This document shows, piece by piece, positions 37,028 to 46,111 of a stretch of DNA of 64,000 nt. The notes under the pieces are model-generated. The model had not been told where the DNA came from and searched no databases. It worked only from the letters and a program-made list of their open reading frames with translations. The position numbers were made by a program, and so were the translations under genes. Within the stretch, counting starts at the first letter, position 1. Each line of letters opens with the position of its first letter. The DNA is from Bartonella sp. AU16XJBT (GTDB lineage: Bacteria > Pseudomonadota > Alphaproteobacteria > Rhizobiales > Rhizobiaceae). The stretch spans positions 151,405 through 215,404 of the forward strand of contig NZ_JAQITF010000004.1 in the NCBI RefSeq assembly GCF_028618665.1. The letters run 5' to 3'.

Positions 37028-37496
37028 ATCATCTCCTTGAATAAATTATCGTTTGATTTTCGTTTAAAAAATGTTGCTTGGTTTCATGAATAGAGGGCGT
37101 GAGAGGGGAGACGTGGAGGAGGAAGGGGGCGTGAAGAGAGGGGGCATGGGTTGGCATGTGTGGGCGTGTATGGGCGCTTAGGTTATTTGCGGGTGCGGGT
37201 TGGGGCGCGTGGGTGGTGGCGTGGGCTGCTGAGGGTGTGCGTTGAGGCGTGTAAGGGCAAGTGGCGCAGGGCATGTTCATAAAAGAGAGGATTAGAGAGA
37301 AGGTGGGGGGCTTGGGGGTGGAGAGAGGGGGTGTGGTCTTGGAGTGTGGCTAGGATTGTTGTGCTGTGGGGGGGTGGAAAAACCATGGATTTGGTTCTTG
37401 AAAAGAGGGGTGTTTTGTTGCATTGTCTTTTGTTGTCGTGTGGATATTTTTCTTGAGTGATGTGTTTCTTGAGTGACTTGATGCGGGAGGAAAGTG
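37028..37496. other. G-rich leader region of the membrane-protein cluster
   Basis: No gene. Parts (GTTGCTTGG, then TTCTTGAAAAGAGGG.TGTTTTGTTGCA) recur at 38700-38985 before the fourth cluster gene, so gene plus leader were duplicated together. Confidence 0.5.
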
Positions 37497-37868
37497 ATGG
37501 TGCGCAGGGTTTTGTCTCTGAGGGGATTAGTGTTGAGCGGCATTGTGGTCTTTGTCTCTGTGGCTATTTATATAGAAATGAAGGCTCTTGGGATGACGTG
37601 GGGCGTCTTTTTACGCGCTTTGGCATTTTATGGCATTCCCGGCATTGTCCTTATGTTTAGTTATGGAGTCATGCAGCGGCGGGGTGTAACGAAGGGTTTG
37701 TTCTTCAAGATGGTGTTGTTTAGCATCATTTTGGCTGCTCTTTCGGATTTTATTTATAAGCAAGCCGAGCATTTTGGTTTGACTTGGCTTTGGTTCTCAA
37801 ATAAATGGGTGTTTTGTGTCCTTTGGGGCATTATCCTTGGGCTTGTTTATAAAGGGGCAAGTTTATAG
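37497..37868 (+). CDS. Membrane protein of the HLGLSWLWFSN cluster, member 1
   Basis: 123 aa; GGGAGG lies 6 nt before the ATG, which favours it over the GTG one codon upstream. Four hydrophobic segments. The motif here is EHFGLTWLWFSNKW, between the third and fourth segments, followed by VLWGIILGLVYKG. Members 4 and 5 share the HFGLTWLWFS / HLGLSWLWFS block and the following GLVF-type helix. No known family recognised; inner-membrane location likely. First gene of a five-gene plus-strand cluster that faces the helicase gene. Confidence 0.6.
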   Translation: MVRRVLSLRGLVLSGIVVFVSVAIYIEMKALGMTWGVFLRALAFYGIPGIVLMFSYGVMQRRGVTKGLFFKMVLFSIILAALSDFIYKQAEHFGLTWLWFSNKWVFCVLWGIILGLVYKGASL

Positions 37869-37882
37869 AGAGGGAGGGCGTT

Positions 37883-38134
37883 TTGGGTTTAGGATTTCAT
37901 TCTTTGAAAAGCTTTGCCTTGATTTGCTTGTTGGGCTTTATCCTTGGTTTGGCATATGGGGAGGTGAAGCATCTTGATGTGCCTTGGCATTGGGTTTCAA
38001 ATGAGTGGGGTTCGATTTGCATTTTTGTATTTCTTGTTCATTTTATGAGCACTTTTTTTCATGAGGCAACGCTGTGTGTTGGTGTGATGTTAGGTTGGTT
38101 CTTAAAAAGGATGGGGTTTTTGCTTACATCGTAG
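37883..38134 (+). CDS. Membrane protein of the HLGLSWLWFSN cluster, member 2 (shortened)
   Basis: 83 aa from a TTG preceded by GGGAGGGCG, 14 nt after member 1. Motif is degenerate: VKHLDVPWHWVSNEW. About two to three hydrophobic segments. Shorter than the others and with the least typical motif; may be a trimmed or decaying paralog. Confidence 0.5.
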   Translation: MGLGFHSLKSFALICLLGFILGLAYGEVKHLDVPWHWVSNEWGSICIFVFLVHFMSTFFHEATLCVGVMLGWFLKRMGFLLTS

Positions 38135-38172
38135 GCGTTTTCTTTCATTTTATTATTTGTGGGGAGATATAA

Positions 38173-38661
38173 ATGTCGCAGGGTTTGTGGCTTGTACTGT
38201 TGGTGTCTTGCCTTTTTGGGCTTGTCCTTGGTTTGGTGCATTGGGGTGTGGGGAGACTGCTGGTTTTCTGGCAAGAGTTCGTGAAGCCGATCCTATTTTG
38301 TTGTCTGATGGCTGTTATCCTTATGCTTTTTGCTGTGGGTATCAGGGATATGGATAGCGTCAGGGTGATGTTCTTGATGGGGTTGGTCTTTGCACTCTTG
38401 TTGAAGGGGCTCTTGGAGTTCTTTCTACGCAAACAGAGCGATACTCTGTTGCAGAGGGCGTTGCGTGTTTTGAATTTTCTGCTGTTTATTTGCATTTGGG
38501 TACTTATCTTTTTCTTTGTTTCTTTGGGAGCAAAGCATCTGGGTTTGAGTTGGCTTTGGTTCTCGAATCGGGATGTATTGACCATTATAAGTACATTTTT
38601 CTTTATTTTGACTTGTCAGGGAGCGAAGTCTGCGCGTGTGATGAGGAAGGCATTTTTTTAG
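38173..38661 (+). CDS. Membrane protein of the HLGLSWLWFSN cluster, member 3
   Basis: 162 aa; GGGGAGATATAA before the ATG. Its leader and first ~10 codons are the same as in member 5. The middle (WQEFVKPILFCCLMAVILML, LLKGLLEFFLRKQSDTLLQ) is also nearly identical to member 5. Motif: KHLGLSWLWFSNRD, then a hydrophobic helix and RVMRKAFF end. Compared with member 5 it lacks ~70 residues after the first helix, so one derives from the other by internal deletion or insertion. Confidence 0.65.
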   Translation: MSQGLWLVLLVSCLFGLVLGLVHWGVGRLLVFWQEFVKPILFCCLMAVILMLFAVGIRDMDSVRVMFLMGLVFALLLKGLLEFFLRKQSDTLLQRALRVLNFLLFICIWVLIFFFVSLGAKHLGLSWLWFSNRDVLTIISTFFFILTCQGAKSARVMRKAFF

Positions 38662-38998
38662 AGGATCGTGTTTTGGGGTGGATATTCCACATAAACGTCG
38701 GCTTGTTTTTTAAAAAATTGAAATGTTGCTTGGGCTATCATGAAGGGGTATGGAGGAAGGTATGTATTGGTGTGTGTGTGGATTATATGAATTCCATGCT
38801 GCGGTTCGGGTGTAGAAGGAGATGTGGGCTGATGTGGGGGAGAAGATGTGTGAAAGCCCCGTATTGCAGGGTGCGTATGCGGAGAGTGTGCGCGTGGGGA
38901 TTTGTGGGGGGGATTGGGTGTTTTTTTGTTCTTGAAAAGAGGGATGTTTTGTTGCACCATGAACGTTTTCCTTGCGTGATTTAATGGGGGAGCTTTAA
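38662..38998. other. Gap with duplicated leader
   Basis: G-rich; contains copies of pieces of 37060-37460, as described above. No gene. Confidence 0.5.
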
Positions 38999-39310
38999 GT
39001 GATGTCGCTTGATGGGGTCATTTTGCCGTTGTTGATGCTTTTAGGCATGATGAGTCTTTCCGTGGCTTCTATTTATATCAGTGCGCGTATCGCTATGAAG
39101 CGTTTAGGGCTTACAAAAAAGGCTTTCTTTAAAAATAGTGTCTTTTGCTTCTTTGTGGGTCTTGCCTCTCAGTGGGGTTATGGGATGGCGGAGCATCTGG
39201 GTTTGAGCTGGCTTTGGTTCTCAATCCCCTGGGTGCTTTATGTTCTGTGGGGCTTGATCTTTGGTCTTGTCTTTGCTCTTATTGATCTAAGGGCAAAGCG
39301 TTTTGGGTGA
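38999..39310 (+). CDS. Membrane protein of the HLGLSWLWFSN cluster, member 4
   Basis: 103 aa from GTG (GGGGGAG 6 nt upstream) or the adjacent ATG. Three to four hydrophobic segments; motif EHLGLSWLWFSIPW with VLWGLIFGLVFAL after it. Closest to member 1 in layout (KKAFFKNSVFCFFVGL compares with KGLFFKMVLFSIIL). Confidence 0.6.
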   Translation: MMSLDGVILPLLMLLGMMSLSVASIYISARIAMKRLGLTKKAFFKNSVFCFFVGLASQWGYGMAEHLGLSWLWFSIPWVLYVLWGLIFGLVFALIDLRAKRFG

Positions 39311-39393
39311 CACTTAGGTGTTTTTTTTAATTAATTGGGGTATTTTTTTAATTGAGCGTTTTCTTTCATTTTATTATTTGTGGGGAGATATAA

Positions 39394-40092
39394 ATGTCGC
39401 AGGGTTTGTGGCTTGTACTGTTGGTGGTATTTTGGGGCCTTTTTGCTGTTGCTTTGGTTTTTCTTGATAAGCTGGCTGCGCGTCGTGGGGTTACAAGATG
39501 GCGGTTTTGGGGGCGATGGGTGGTCTTTTATGGCTTGGTGAGTGTCTATCTTGGTTTTATTTCTGTGGGTGCGGGGCGTTTGGCTTGGAGCCAGGAGCTG
39601 TTGTTGAAAGGGGCGGTGTTTTCTTTTCTTTTTGGTGCTGTCCTTGGTTTGGGGCATTGGGGCGTCACGAGTCTGCCGGTTGCTTGGCAAGAGTTCGTGA
39701 AGCCGATCCTATTTTGTTGTCTGATGGCTGTTATCCTTATGCTTTTTGCTGTGGGTATCAGGGATATGAATGGTGTCAGGGGAATGTTCTTGATGGTGTT
39801 GGTCTTTGCACTCTTGTTGAAGGGGCTCTTGGAGTTCTTTCTACGCAAACAGAGCGATACTCTGTTGCAGAGGGCGTTGCGTGTTTTGAATTTTCTGCTG
39901 TTTTGTTGCATTTTGGGAACTGTCTTTAATTTTACTCGTTGGGGAGCAGAGCATCTGGGTTTGAGTTGGCTTTGGTTTTCAAATGAGGATATCTTGATCT
40001 TCATTACTGGATTTCTTACTCCTTTTATTTATCATGGCGTGAAGTCTGTGCGTGTGATGAGGAAGGCACTCTTCAAGCGAGGGGTGGTGTAG
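39394..40092 (+). CDS. Membrane protein of the HLGLSWLWFSN cluster, member 5 (longest)
   Basis: 232 aa; same GGGGAGATATAA leader as member 3. About six to seven hydrophobic segments. Motif EHLGLSWLWFSNED near residue 190, then a helix and a basic end (KSVRVMRKALFKRGVV). The central ~75 residues are almost identical to member 3. Ends 5 bp from the convergent helicase gene. Unknown family; the conserved aromatic motif next to a membrane helix suggests an interfacial functional site. Confidence 0.65.
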   Translation: MSQGLWLVLLVVFWGLFAVALVFLDKLAARRGVTRWRFWGRWVVFYGLVSVYLGFISVGAGRLAWSQELLLKGAVFSFLFGAVLGLGHWGVTSLPVAWQEFVKPILFCCLMAVILMLFAVGIRDMNGVRGMFLMVLVFALLLKGLLEFFLRKQSDTLLQRALRVLNFLLFCCILGTVFNFTRWGAEHLGLSWLWFSNEDILIFITGFLTPFIYHGVKSVRVMRKALFKRGVV

Positions 40093-40093
40093 G

Positions 40094-40111
40094 GGCGTTA
40101 AAGATAACGCC
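40094..40111. terminator. Hairpin between convergent genes
   Basis: GGCGTTA / TAACGCC, perfect 7-bp stem with a 4-nt loop, covering the stop codon of the helicase gene. No T-run, so it may be a weak bidirectional terminator or chance. Confidence 0.3.
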
Positions 40112-42950
40112 GTGGGGGTGGTTGTTCAAAAGAACAGCGATAGCGGTAGGTTTGGGGATCAAACCAAAGACCGACTTTGCCTTCAAAATCACCAGAGCGT
40201 TGTTTGGCAATATTCATAATGACACCGGGGCGTTTGGCTAAATCTGCTTTTTCTTGGGCTAGCGAGGCGGCGAAGATTTTGTCTTCTAAGGATCGATTGC
40301 GCCAAATGGTGATGATGTTAAAAGCATTGGCACCAATTTCTGAGGCACCTTTGATATCTTCTGTTCCGGGGATATCTTTATCGAGACCCCCTTTGCGGGC
40401 ATGGGCGACAAGATGAATATGCACACTGTTTAAAACAGCCCAATCCACCATTTTATAAACCGCTTGTTCTTGTCCCGCATAATCATCAGAGGCAATGCCA
40501 AGGCGCATCAGACTGTCGATAATAAATTGATCGCAACCATAGCGTGCGCGGCAATAATCAAAGACATCAAGCAAGGTGTCGACACTTGATTTACCAACAT
40601 GTTCATAAAGAATAAGCCCATTGTCTAAAAAATGCAAAATACGTTCAATGGTCTCTTTTGTAGGCTTTTCTAAGCCGCCCGTTTGTTTGGTTAAACGCCG
40701 GAGGGATTGTTCTCCTTTCATCTCTAGAGATGCTAAGCAAAGACGGCTGTTTTGCGCAATCCAATGGGGAATACAGTCGGACAACAATTGGCTTTTGCCT
40801 GCTCCACTGGCACCGCTCCAAAGCGTTAATTCTGCGGGGCGAAAATGCAATTTGTCCTTCAGTTTCGGATAGGGAACCGTATAGCCAAGATGTTTTTCAG
40901 GCTCTGGCCAAAAAAGCCCAATCACTTGATCTTTATAGTCTGAGGCGCGCCGTAAGCCTTCTGGTGCAAAGCTTTTTGCTGAAGAAAAAGCTGCTTTTAT
41001 GGTGGCTGCATCAATGCCTGCGGTTAAACAATCATTGGCATCTTTGCGGGGTAAGCGGACACGGTAGCAACGGTGGCGTCCAAGCCTGCTGGCAATTTCA
41101 TGGGCGGCTTCTTCTCCAGGCTGGTCCATATCGGTGGCTAAAAAAATGGTTTCAAAAGCTTCTAAATGATCAAATTCATTTTCAATCCAATTGTGTTTCC
41201 CGCCCTTTCCCCCGCCAAAGGGTACAGAGACCGCCGGATATCCATAGGCGGCGAGCGAAAGCGCATCAATTTCCCCTTCCGTGATGACAATGGTCCGGCT
41301 TGTTGAAGAAAGCGTGGGAAACGACGCGTGATCTGAGGAGGTGTGGTGGGGCGCGTGAGTTGTTGCGAGTGTGGGTTGAGAGGCATGTGTTGGGGCGTGG
41401 TCTGTTGCGGGTGCGGGGTGCGGCGCGTGCGTGGTGGTGTGGGCTGTTGCGGGCGCGGGTTGTGAGGTCTGTGTGGTGGTGTTGGCTGTTGCGGGTGCGG
41501 GTTGTGAGGCGTGCGTGGTGGTGTTGGCTGCTGTGGATGTGGGTTGCGGCGCGTGTGTGGCGGTGTTGGCTGCTGCGGGCGCGGGTTGGGAGGTGTGCGT
41601 GGCGGTGTTGGCTGCTGCGGGCGCGGGTTGGGAGGTGTGCGTGGCGGTGTGGGCTGTTGAGGGTATGGGGTGAGAGGTGTGCGTGGTGGTGTTGGCTGCT
41701 GCGGGCGCGGGTTGGGAGGTGTGCGTGGCGGTGTGGGCTGTTGTGGATGTGGGTTGAGAGGCGTGTGTAGAGGTGTGGGTTGTTGAGGGTATGGGGTGAG
41801 AGGTGTGCGTGGTGGTGTGGGCTATTGCGGATGTGGGTTGGGGCGCGTGTGTGGGTATGTTGGCTGTTGTGGGTGTGGGTTGTGAGGCGTGCGTGGTGGT
41901 GTGGGCTGTTGTGGGCGCGGGTTGGGAGGCGTGCGTGGTGGTGTGGGCTGTTGTGGGCGCGGGTTGGGAGGCGTGCGTGGTGGTGTGGGCTGTTGTGGGT
42001 GTGGGTTGGGATGCGGGTGTGGCGGCGTGGGTTGCTGAGGGCGCGGGTTGGGAGGCGGGTGTGGCGGCGTGGGTTGCTGAGGGCGCGGGTTGGGAGGCGG
42101 GTGTGGCGGCGTGGGTTGCTGAGGGCGCGGGTTGGGAGGCGGGTGTGGCGGCGTGGGTTGCTGAGGGTGTGGGTTGGGAGGCGGGTGTGGCGGCGTGGGT
42201 TGCTGAGGGTGTGGGTTGGGAGGCGGGTGTGGCGGCGTGGGTTGCTGAGGGTGTGGGTTGGGAGGCGGGTGTGGCGGCGTGGGTTGCTGAGGGCGCGGGT
42301 TGGGAGGCGTGCGTGGCGGCGTGGGTTGCTGAGGGTGTGGGTTGTGAGGTGTGCGTGGGTGTGTGGTTTGTGGGGTAAAGGGCTTGCCAACCAAATAAAA
42401 TCGGTTCACATTGGGCGGCTGTAGGTTTTGTTTTTGCTCCCGCTTGAGCGAGCCGTTCTTTGACTAAAGCAAGGGTGCCATCAGGTTTATAAAAGGGGAA
42501 AATGATTTTTTCGCCTTCTTCTCCTATGCGGTAACGTTTTATAATTTCTAGCGGGATGCAGCGTTCTTTATGGAGATAGTTTTTTACGAGATTTTGCGGG
42601 GTGTCCCCTTTAGGAACCGGTGGACGGTGATAGGAACGATGAGGGACCATAAAAGGTTTGGGGCGTGTCAAATTGAGAGTTGTGCGTGCTTCTTCTAAGG
42701 CTTGAGAGAGGCTAATGCCTTTGACTTCACACCAAAGGTCTAAAATATCGCCTCCAATGCCTTCTGCAAAATCATACCAAAGGCCTGCTTTACTGCCGCT
42801 TAAGCAAATCGATAAACTTTGTCCGGCTTCCCCGCGTGTGTTGCCAACAATCCAATGATTGCCGCGTTTATGCCCTTGGGGAAGAAGCATTTCTGCTATT
42901 CTATCTGCTTGTGCGATAAGTTTTTGTTTGATTTCAAAAATTGTGCTCAT
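40098..42950 (-). CDS. Phage/plasmid primase-helicase (TOPRIM plus RecA-like helicase) with repeat-expanded linker
   Basis: 950 aa. Residues ~1-190: N-terminal primase-associated region (WYDFAEGIGGDILDLW, then KIIFPFYKPDGTL). Residues ~194-538: Thr/Ala/Pro/Gln/His-rich repeats. Residues ~548-640: TOPRIM domain (VITEGEIDALSLA with catalytic Glu; LATDMDQPGEEAA with the DxD-like acidic pair). Residues ~700-930: DnaB/Twinkle-like helicase with Walker A GASGAGKS near 715 and IIDSLMRLG as Walker B. Such proteins unwind and prime phage or plasmid DNA. Without the repeat it would be about 605 aa, a usual size. The repeat lies exactly in the linker before TOPRIM, which explains why it is tolerated. 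Confidence 0.85.
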   Translation of the reverse strand: MSTIFEIKQKLIAQADRIAEMLLPQGHKRGNHWIVGNTRGEAGQSLSICLSGSKAGLWYDFAEGIGGDILDLWCEVKGISLSQALEEARTTLNLTRPKPFMVPHRSYHRPPVPKGDTPQNLVKNYLHKERCIPLEIIKRYRIGEEGEKIIFPFYKPDGTLALVKERLAQAGAKTKPTAAQCEPILFGWQALYPTNHTPTHTSQPTPSATHAATHASQPAPSATHAATPASQPTPSATHAATPASQPTPSATHAATPASQPTPSATHAATPASQPAPSATHAATPASQPAPSATHAATPASQPAPSATHAATPASQPTPTTAHTTTHASQPAPTTAHTTTHASQPAPTTAHTTTHASQPTPTTANIPTHAPQPTSAIAHTTTHTSHPIPSTTHTSTHASQPTSTTAHTATHTSQPAPAAANTTTHTSHPIPSTAHTATHTSQPAPAAANTATHTSQPAPAAANTATHAPQPTSTAANTTTHASQPAPATANTTTQTSQPAPATAHTTTHAPHPAPATDHAPTHASQPTLATTHAPHHTSSDHASFPTLSSTSRTIVITEGEIDALSLAAYGYPAVSVPFGGGKGGKHNWIENEFDHLEAFETIFLATDMDQPGEEAAHEIASRLGRHRCYRVRLPRKDANDCLTAGIDAATIKAAFSSAKSFAPEGLRRASDYKDQVIGLFWPEPEKHLGYTVPYPKLKDKLHFRPAELTLWSGASGAGKSQLLSDCIPHWIAQNSRLCLASLEMKGEQSLRRLTKQTGGLEKPTKETIERILHFLDNGLILYEHVGKSSVDTLLDVFDYCRARYGCDQFIIDSLMRLGIASDDYAGQEQAVYKMVDWAVLNSVHIHLVAHARKGGLDKDIPGTEDIKGASEIGANAFNIITIWRNRSLEDKIFAASLAQEKADLAKRPGVIMNIAKQRSGDFEGKVGLWFDPQTYRYRCSFEQPPPRRYL
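41340..42371. repeat. 42-bp coding repeat inside the helicase gene
   Basis: About 24 units of 42 bp, each coding a 14-residue unit such as ATPASQPTPSATHA. Units near 42010-42330 are the most uniform; those toward 41350 are more diverged. All six frames are open, so the long frames seen here on both strands are artefacts. Confidence 0.9.
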
Positions 42951-43505
42951 GGGTCTTCGGGATGTTATTCGTGTTTCTCAAAGATTTATTTTGCTGTGGG
43001 GGGCTGTTTTGCGGTTCTCGTGGTTCGATCTGATCTTGAGATCCGTAGCGCTATGGTACTTGCCAGTCCGCTTTGAGGGCTTCTTTACCGCTTTTTACTT
43101 GCCAATAATCGCGAAACTTTTTGGCTTGCCATTGGGCTTGGCGCTCACTCAAACCTTCTGAAACGGCCGCCTTGATGTCTGCTTGCTTGCCTGGGAAGGT
43201 AAGCTTTTGCGCAAAAGCAGTGGTGGGGTAAGGTGTGTTCGTGAAAGAGAAGGTGGATGTGGGGCGGCTGCAAGGTGTTGTGTTCCTTTGTGCGGAAAAG
43301 ATGAGGCGTGTGGGGTATGCGTTGTTGTGATGAGAGCAGAGGGGGTGATGGTGACGCGTTTTGCTGTGTGAACGATTGCTCCACGGGGTGTTTTTATGCC
43401 CGTTGTTGTGCTCAAGGTTGTTTTGTTTGATGTGGTTTTGTTCTTGGTTTTGAAACATTTGGGCCCCCGCGTTGTTTGTTTGAGAAAGTGGTTGCGTGTG
43501 TGGTG
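42951..43505. other. Gap with duplicated 3' end of the DUF1376 gene
   Basis: 43059-43194 matches 43640-43775 inside the next gene. The remainder is low-complexity; no ribosome site or intact gene. Confidence 0.55.
43059..43194 (-). pseudogene. Duplicated C-terminal fragment of the DUF1376-type gene
   Basis: Encodes, on the minus strand, QADIKAAVSEGLSERQAQWQ and the following AKKFRDYWQVKSGKEALKAD. The intact gene has the same with single changes (ESQ for ERQ, QAK for QVK). The fragment has no start of its own. Confidence 0.75.
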
Positions 43506-44501
43506 TCAACAAGTGTCGCTATAGTTGATCAGACTGCGGTAAAGATTCTCGTTGCTTTGAGAGATGAGAGAGGAGGAGTCCCCCTGTTTTTGCTGCTCCA
43601 GCCGTTCGATTTCATAGCGAAACCAGTTGCGCCATGTGGCTTGCCAGTCTGCTTTGAGGGCTTCTTTGCCACTTTTCGCTTGCCAATAATCGCGAAACTT
43701 TTTGGCTTGCCATTGGGCTTGGCTCTCACTCAAACCTTCTGAAACGGCCGCCTTGATGTCTGCTTGCCAAGTTTCAGGAAGACGGTGCCCTTTGGGAACG
43801 CTTGAGGGGGTGGTTTTTTGTGCGACAATTTGTGGGAGAGGGATCCCTCGTGCCTCTGCTTGGGGAGCGGTGGGGTACCCATTTTCGTGCTCCGTTTCTT
43901 CTGGTGGTGGGGAGATGGGTGGGGAAGAAAGAGCCGAAGTGAGACGTTGAGCACTTTGTTCAAAACGCTCTTGGTAGGAAAGGGAAGTTTCTGACTCATC
44001 AGACAACATTTTCTTTTCAAAAACACCGATAGGTGTTTTCTTTTCTTCTGCCTTTTGAGCTTCTAAGCTTTGTTCACCATCTTTTGTCCGCTCGTTAAGC
44101 AGTTGTTGAATCTCAGCATTGATTTTCTTGCGCTTTTTTGCCGAAGAACGTCCCGCAAAGGATTTTTGCTCAAGCAATTTTTCACGCTCTTGAAAAACAT
44201 TTTCGCAACGCTGGTTCCATAAGCCATTGGCTAAATTTAAAATCTTACCCTCGCGGATTAGCATTTCTAAAACATTAACAAAAGTTCGCTTGTCACAACC
44301 GCAAAGACGCGCTAAACGTTCTTCTGATATTTCTAGAGGACGACCGCGTGCATACATTTCATTGAGAAGAATCGTATAAATTCCAATCTCGTGTGCGCGC
44401 ATGCCACGAACACCGCCTAGAAAGTCATTTTGATACCAACAAACATACGGAAGCCTAGACGATTCATAGTGAGGAGTTTCTTGTTGATTAGCGTGTTTCA
44501 T
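43506..44501 (-). CDS. Phage replication-associated protein with DUF1376-like domain
   Basis: 331 aa. Residues ~18-85 (YVCWYQNDFLGGVRGMRAHEIGIY, LLNEMYARGRPL, LARLCGCDKRTFVNVLEML) match the DUF1376 domain, a winged-helix-like module common in phage replication proteins. Residues ~105-135 are basic and helical; ~150-245 are low complexity (PPISPPPEE). Residues ~255-310 carry a conserved C-terminal motif (WQADIKAAVSEGLS, KKFRDYWQAKSGKEALKADW, WRNWFRYEIERL) typical of DnaD-type phage replication initiators. Likely loads the helicase encoded just downstream. Ribosome site is weak. Confidence 0.75.
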   Translation of the reverse strand: MKHANQQETPHYESSRLPYVCWYQNDFLGGVRGMRAHEIGIYTILLNEMYARGRPLEISEERLARLCGCDKRTFVNVLEMLIREGKILNLANGLWNQRCENVFQEREKLLEQKSFAGRSSAKKRKKINAEIQQLLNERTKDGEQSLEAQKAEEKKTPIGVFEKKMLSDESETSLSYQERFEQSAQRLTSALSSPPISPPPEETEHENGYPTAPQAEARGIPLPQIVAQKTTPSSVPKGHRLPETWQADIKAAVSEGLSESQAQWQAKKFRDYWQAKSGKEALKADWQATWRNWFRYEIERLEQQKQGDSSSLISQSNENLYRSLINYSDTC

Positions 44502-44900
44502 ACGGCAATCTACTTTCTTCTTTCTTATACAGTTTTATTGATGATAAAAGCGCAAACAGAAATTTAGCTCATGTTGCGCTTGGCTCTGCTTAATGACGAA
44601 AGGGCTTTTTGATGATGTTTGTAAATGAGTGGGGGGCTTGAAGGGCATGAAAACTACAATTTGAGATTGCGGTGATGGAAAAAATAAAGAGGACAACACT
44701 TCTCAATGCATCAGCTTTTGGAGGTTGTCTCTTGCATCCTATCGTGTGGTTAAAGTGTTTTTATGAGTGAAAAATGATTTTGTATTTCCCCCTGAAAATT
44801 AAAATTTGCCCCCTTAATTTTATCCTTTTTAGAGGATATTGCAAGCCCGTTTTGTAAAAAGGACGTGTTTTTTTCAAAAGACGCGCTATATGGTGAAATT
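44502..44900. promoter_or_regulatory. Divergent intergenic region between replication gene and repressor
   Basis: 399 bp between two divergent genes, the usual place for phage operators and early promoters. AT-rich (TTTTTATGAG.GAAAAATG, TTAAAATTTGCCCCC). No clear repeated operator sites were spotted by eye. Confidence 0.35.
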
Positions 44901-45218
44901 ATGAATATCGATGGTTGGCGTAAAAGATTAAGGACCGCTTTGGAAAAAAGCGGACGCTCAAAGAGATCTATCTCTCTCGCTGCCGGTAAAGGTGCGGGAT
45001 ATCTCCATTCTATCCTTTCTGAAGGAAAAGAACCAACAATCGAATCTCTCTCGCGAATTTGTCACGCGATTGATATCAGTATGAATTATATTCTTTACGG
45101 TAAGGAAGTCAGTCCTGAAGATAAAGAATTTATAGAGCTTATTTCAAAACTCTCTCCGGAAGAGAGACAGGCGATTTTGACTCTTTTGCGGCGACCCATT
45201 GACGAAGCTTCAAAATAA
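44901..45218 (+). CDS. XRE-family phage repressor-like regulator
   Basis: 105 aa from the ATG at 44901; a GTG 36 nt upstream with AAAGGA is an alternative start adding 12 residues. Residues ~19-62 form a helix-turn-helix: RSKRSISLAAGKGAGYLHSI, then GKEPTIESLSRICHAIDIS. The short C-terminal half (KEFIELISKLSPEERQAILTLL) is helical, as in small Cro/C1-like proteins. Divergent from the replication gene, so probably controls it. Confidence 0.8.
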   Translation: MNIDGWRKRLRTALEKSGRSKRSISLAAGKGAGYLHSILSEGKEPTIESLSRICHAIDISMNYILYGKEVSPEDKEFIELISKLSPEERQAILTLLRRPIDEASK

Positions 45219-45530
45219 GTTCCTTCTGTGCTTTTGAATCAAGACGACTCCAGTATTCTATTAATATTATATCACTCATTTTACCTCTCCTGTGTTTTTA
45301 TAATTGCAATTGAGTAAGAACAAATAGAGAACAACAAAAGAACAGGAGGAGAATAAGGAATAACTGATCTTTATTTATATATGTCATTTGAGCCCCGCAA
45401 AGATTTAAAATATATCTTTTATGAAGGATAAAATGGTTGACATCTCTCCTATAGAGGATATAAGACTAACGGTATATTTGATCTTGTCAAGATGAAGCTA
45501 TGCTTTATCAACTATCTAAAGGGGGAAATC
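45219..45530. other. Gap upstream of two small phage genes
   Basis: Contains AT-rich DNA (TTTATTTATATATGTC) and a run CTATAGAGGATATAAGACT that may carry a promoter. Nothing certain. Confidence 0.35.
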
Positions 45531-45920
45531 ATGAAAAATATTCCATTCGTTAAAGAGGATGAAATCATTATCATTCTTTGCGAAGACGAAAAACCTGATA
45601 CCTATGAAGGACCAATCGACGAAATCGAAGCAGTACTCGAACTGATTGAAGAATCTGAAACTGTTTATAAAGTTTTACGCCTTGATCTTACAACCAATCA
45701 TGCGGAAGACGTGACAGAACAAATCGCTGATTTTTACGCGGAAAATTACGAAATAAATGAAGAAAATACACAATTGCAGCCCTTCATTTTGAATAGTGAA
45801 GCCTATCATGCGTGTTTAGATGAAAGAGTGGCGCGCGATTATGAAGATAATCTCTATGGCTCTTATGAAAAACAGCATCGTTTACGTCCCTGTGATGTCT
45901 TGTCAGATTATTGGTGGTAA
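45531..45920 (+). CDS. Acidic hypothetical phage protein
   Basis: 129 aa; AAAGGGGGAAATC before the ATG at 45531. Strongly acidic (CEDEKPDTYEGPIDEIEAV, EEENTQ-like stretches), no membrane segment, ends in DVLSDYWW. Two nt before the next gene, so they are co-transcribed. Acidic small phage proteins are often inhibitors or DNA mimics, but nothing here proves that. Confidence 0.6.
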   Translation: MKNIPFVKEDEIIIILCEDEKPDTYEGPIDEIEAVLELIEESETVYKVLRLDLTTNHAEDVTEQIADFYAENYEINEENTQLQPFILNSEAYHACLDERVARDYEDNLYGSYEKQHRLRPCDVLSDYWW

Positions 45921-45922
45921 TC

Positions 45923-46111
45923 ATGTCAAGTTATCTCAAGACTTCTTATCAAGGGTTTCCACTTTATTACGCTGGAAAAACTCGAAATCTCATCAGACTC
46001 GAACCACAAAAACATAACGCTGTTCTTTTCATATCGCAAGAGGCGGCTCAGTCTATGGCAAAAAACTTGGCAGAAGAATATTGCTGCTATGATTTTTCTG
46101 TTGTGCAATAG
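45923..46111 (+). CDS. Small hypothetical protein
   Basis: 62 aa; GGTGGTAATC before the ATG. Sequence SYQGFPLYYAGKTRNLIRLE, then FISQEAAQSMAKNLAEEYC. Not recognised; pairs with the acidic gene upstream. Confidence 0.55.
   Translation: MSSYLKTSYQGFPLYYAGKTRNLIRLEPQKHNAVLFISQEAAQSMAKNLAEEYCCYDFSVVQ

Noticed and set aside
41266..42424. Four long open frames on both strands rich in Arg/His/Pro/Thr or Val/Trp/Gly
   Set aside because: They are shadows of the 42-bp stop-free repeat within the helicase gene; only the frame continuous with the primase, TOPRIM and helicase motifs is real.
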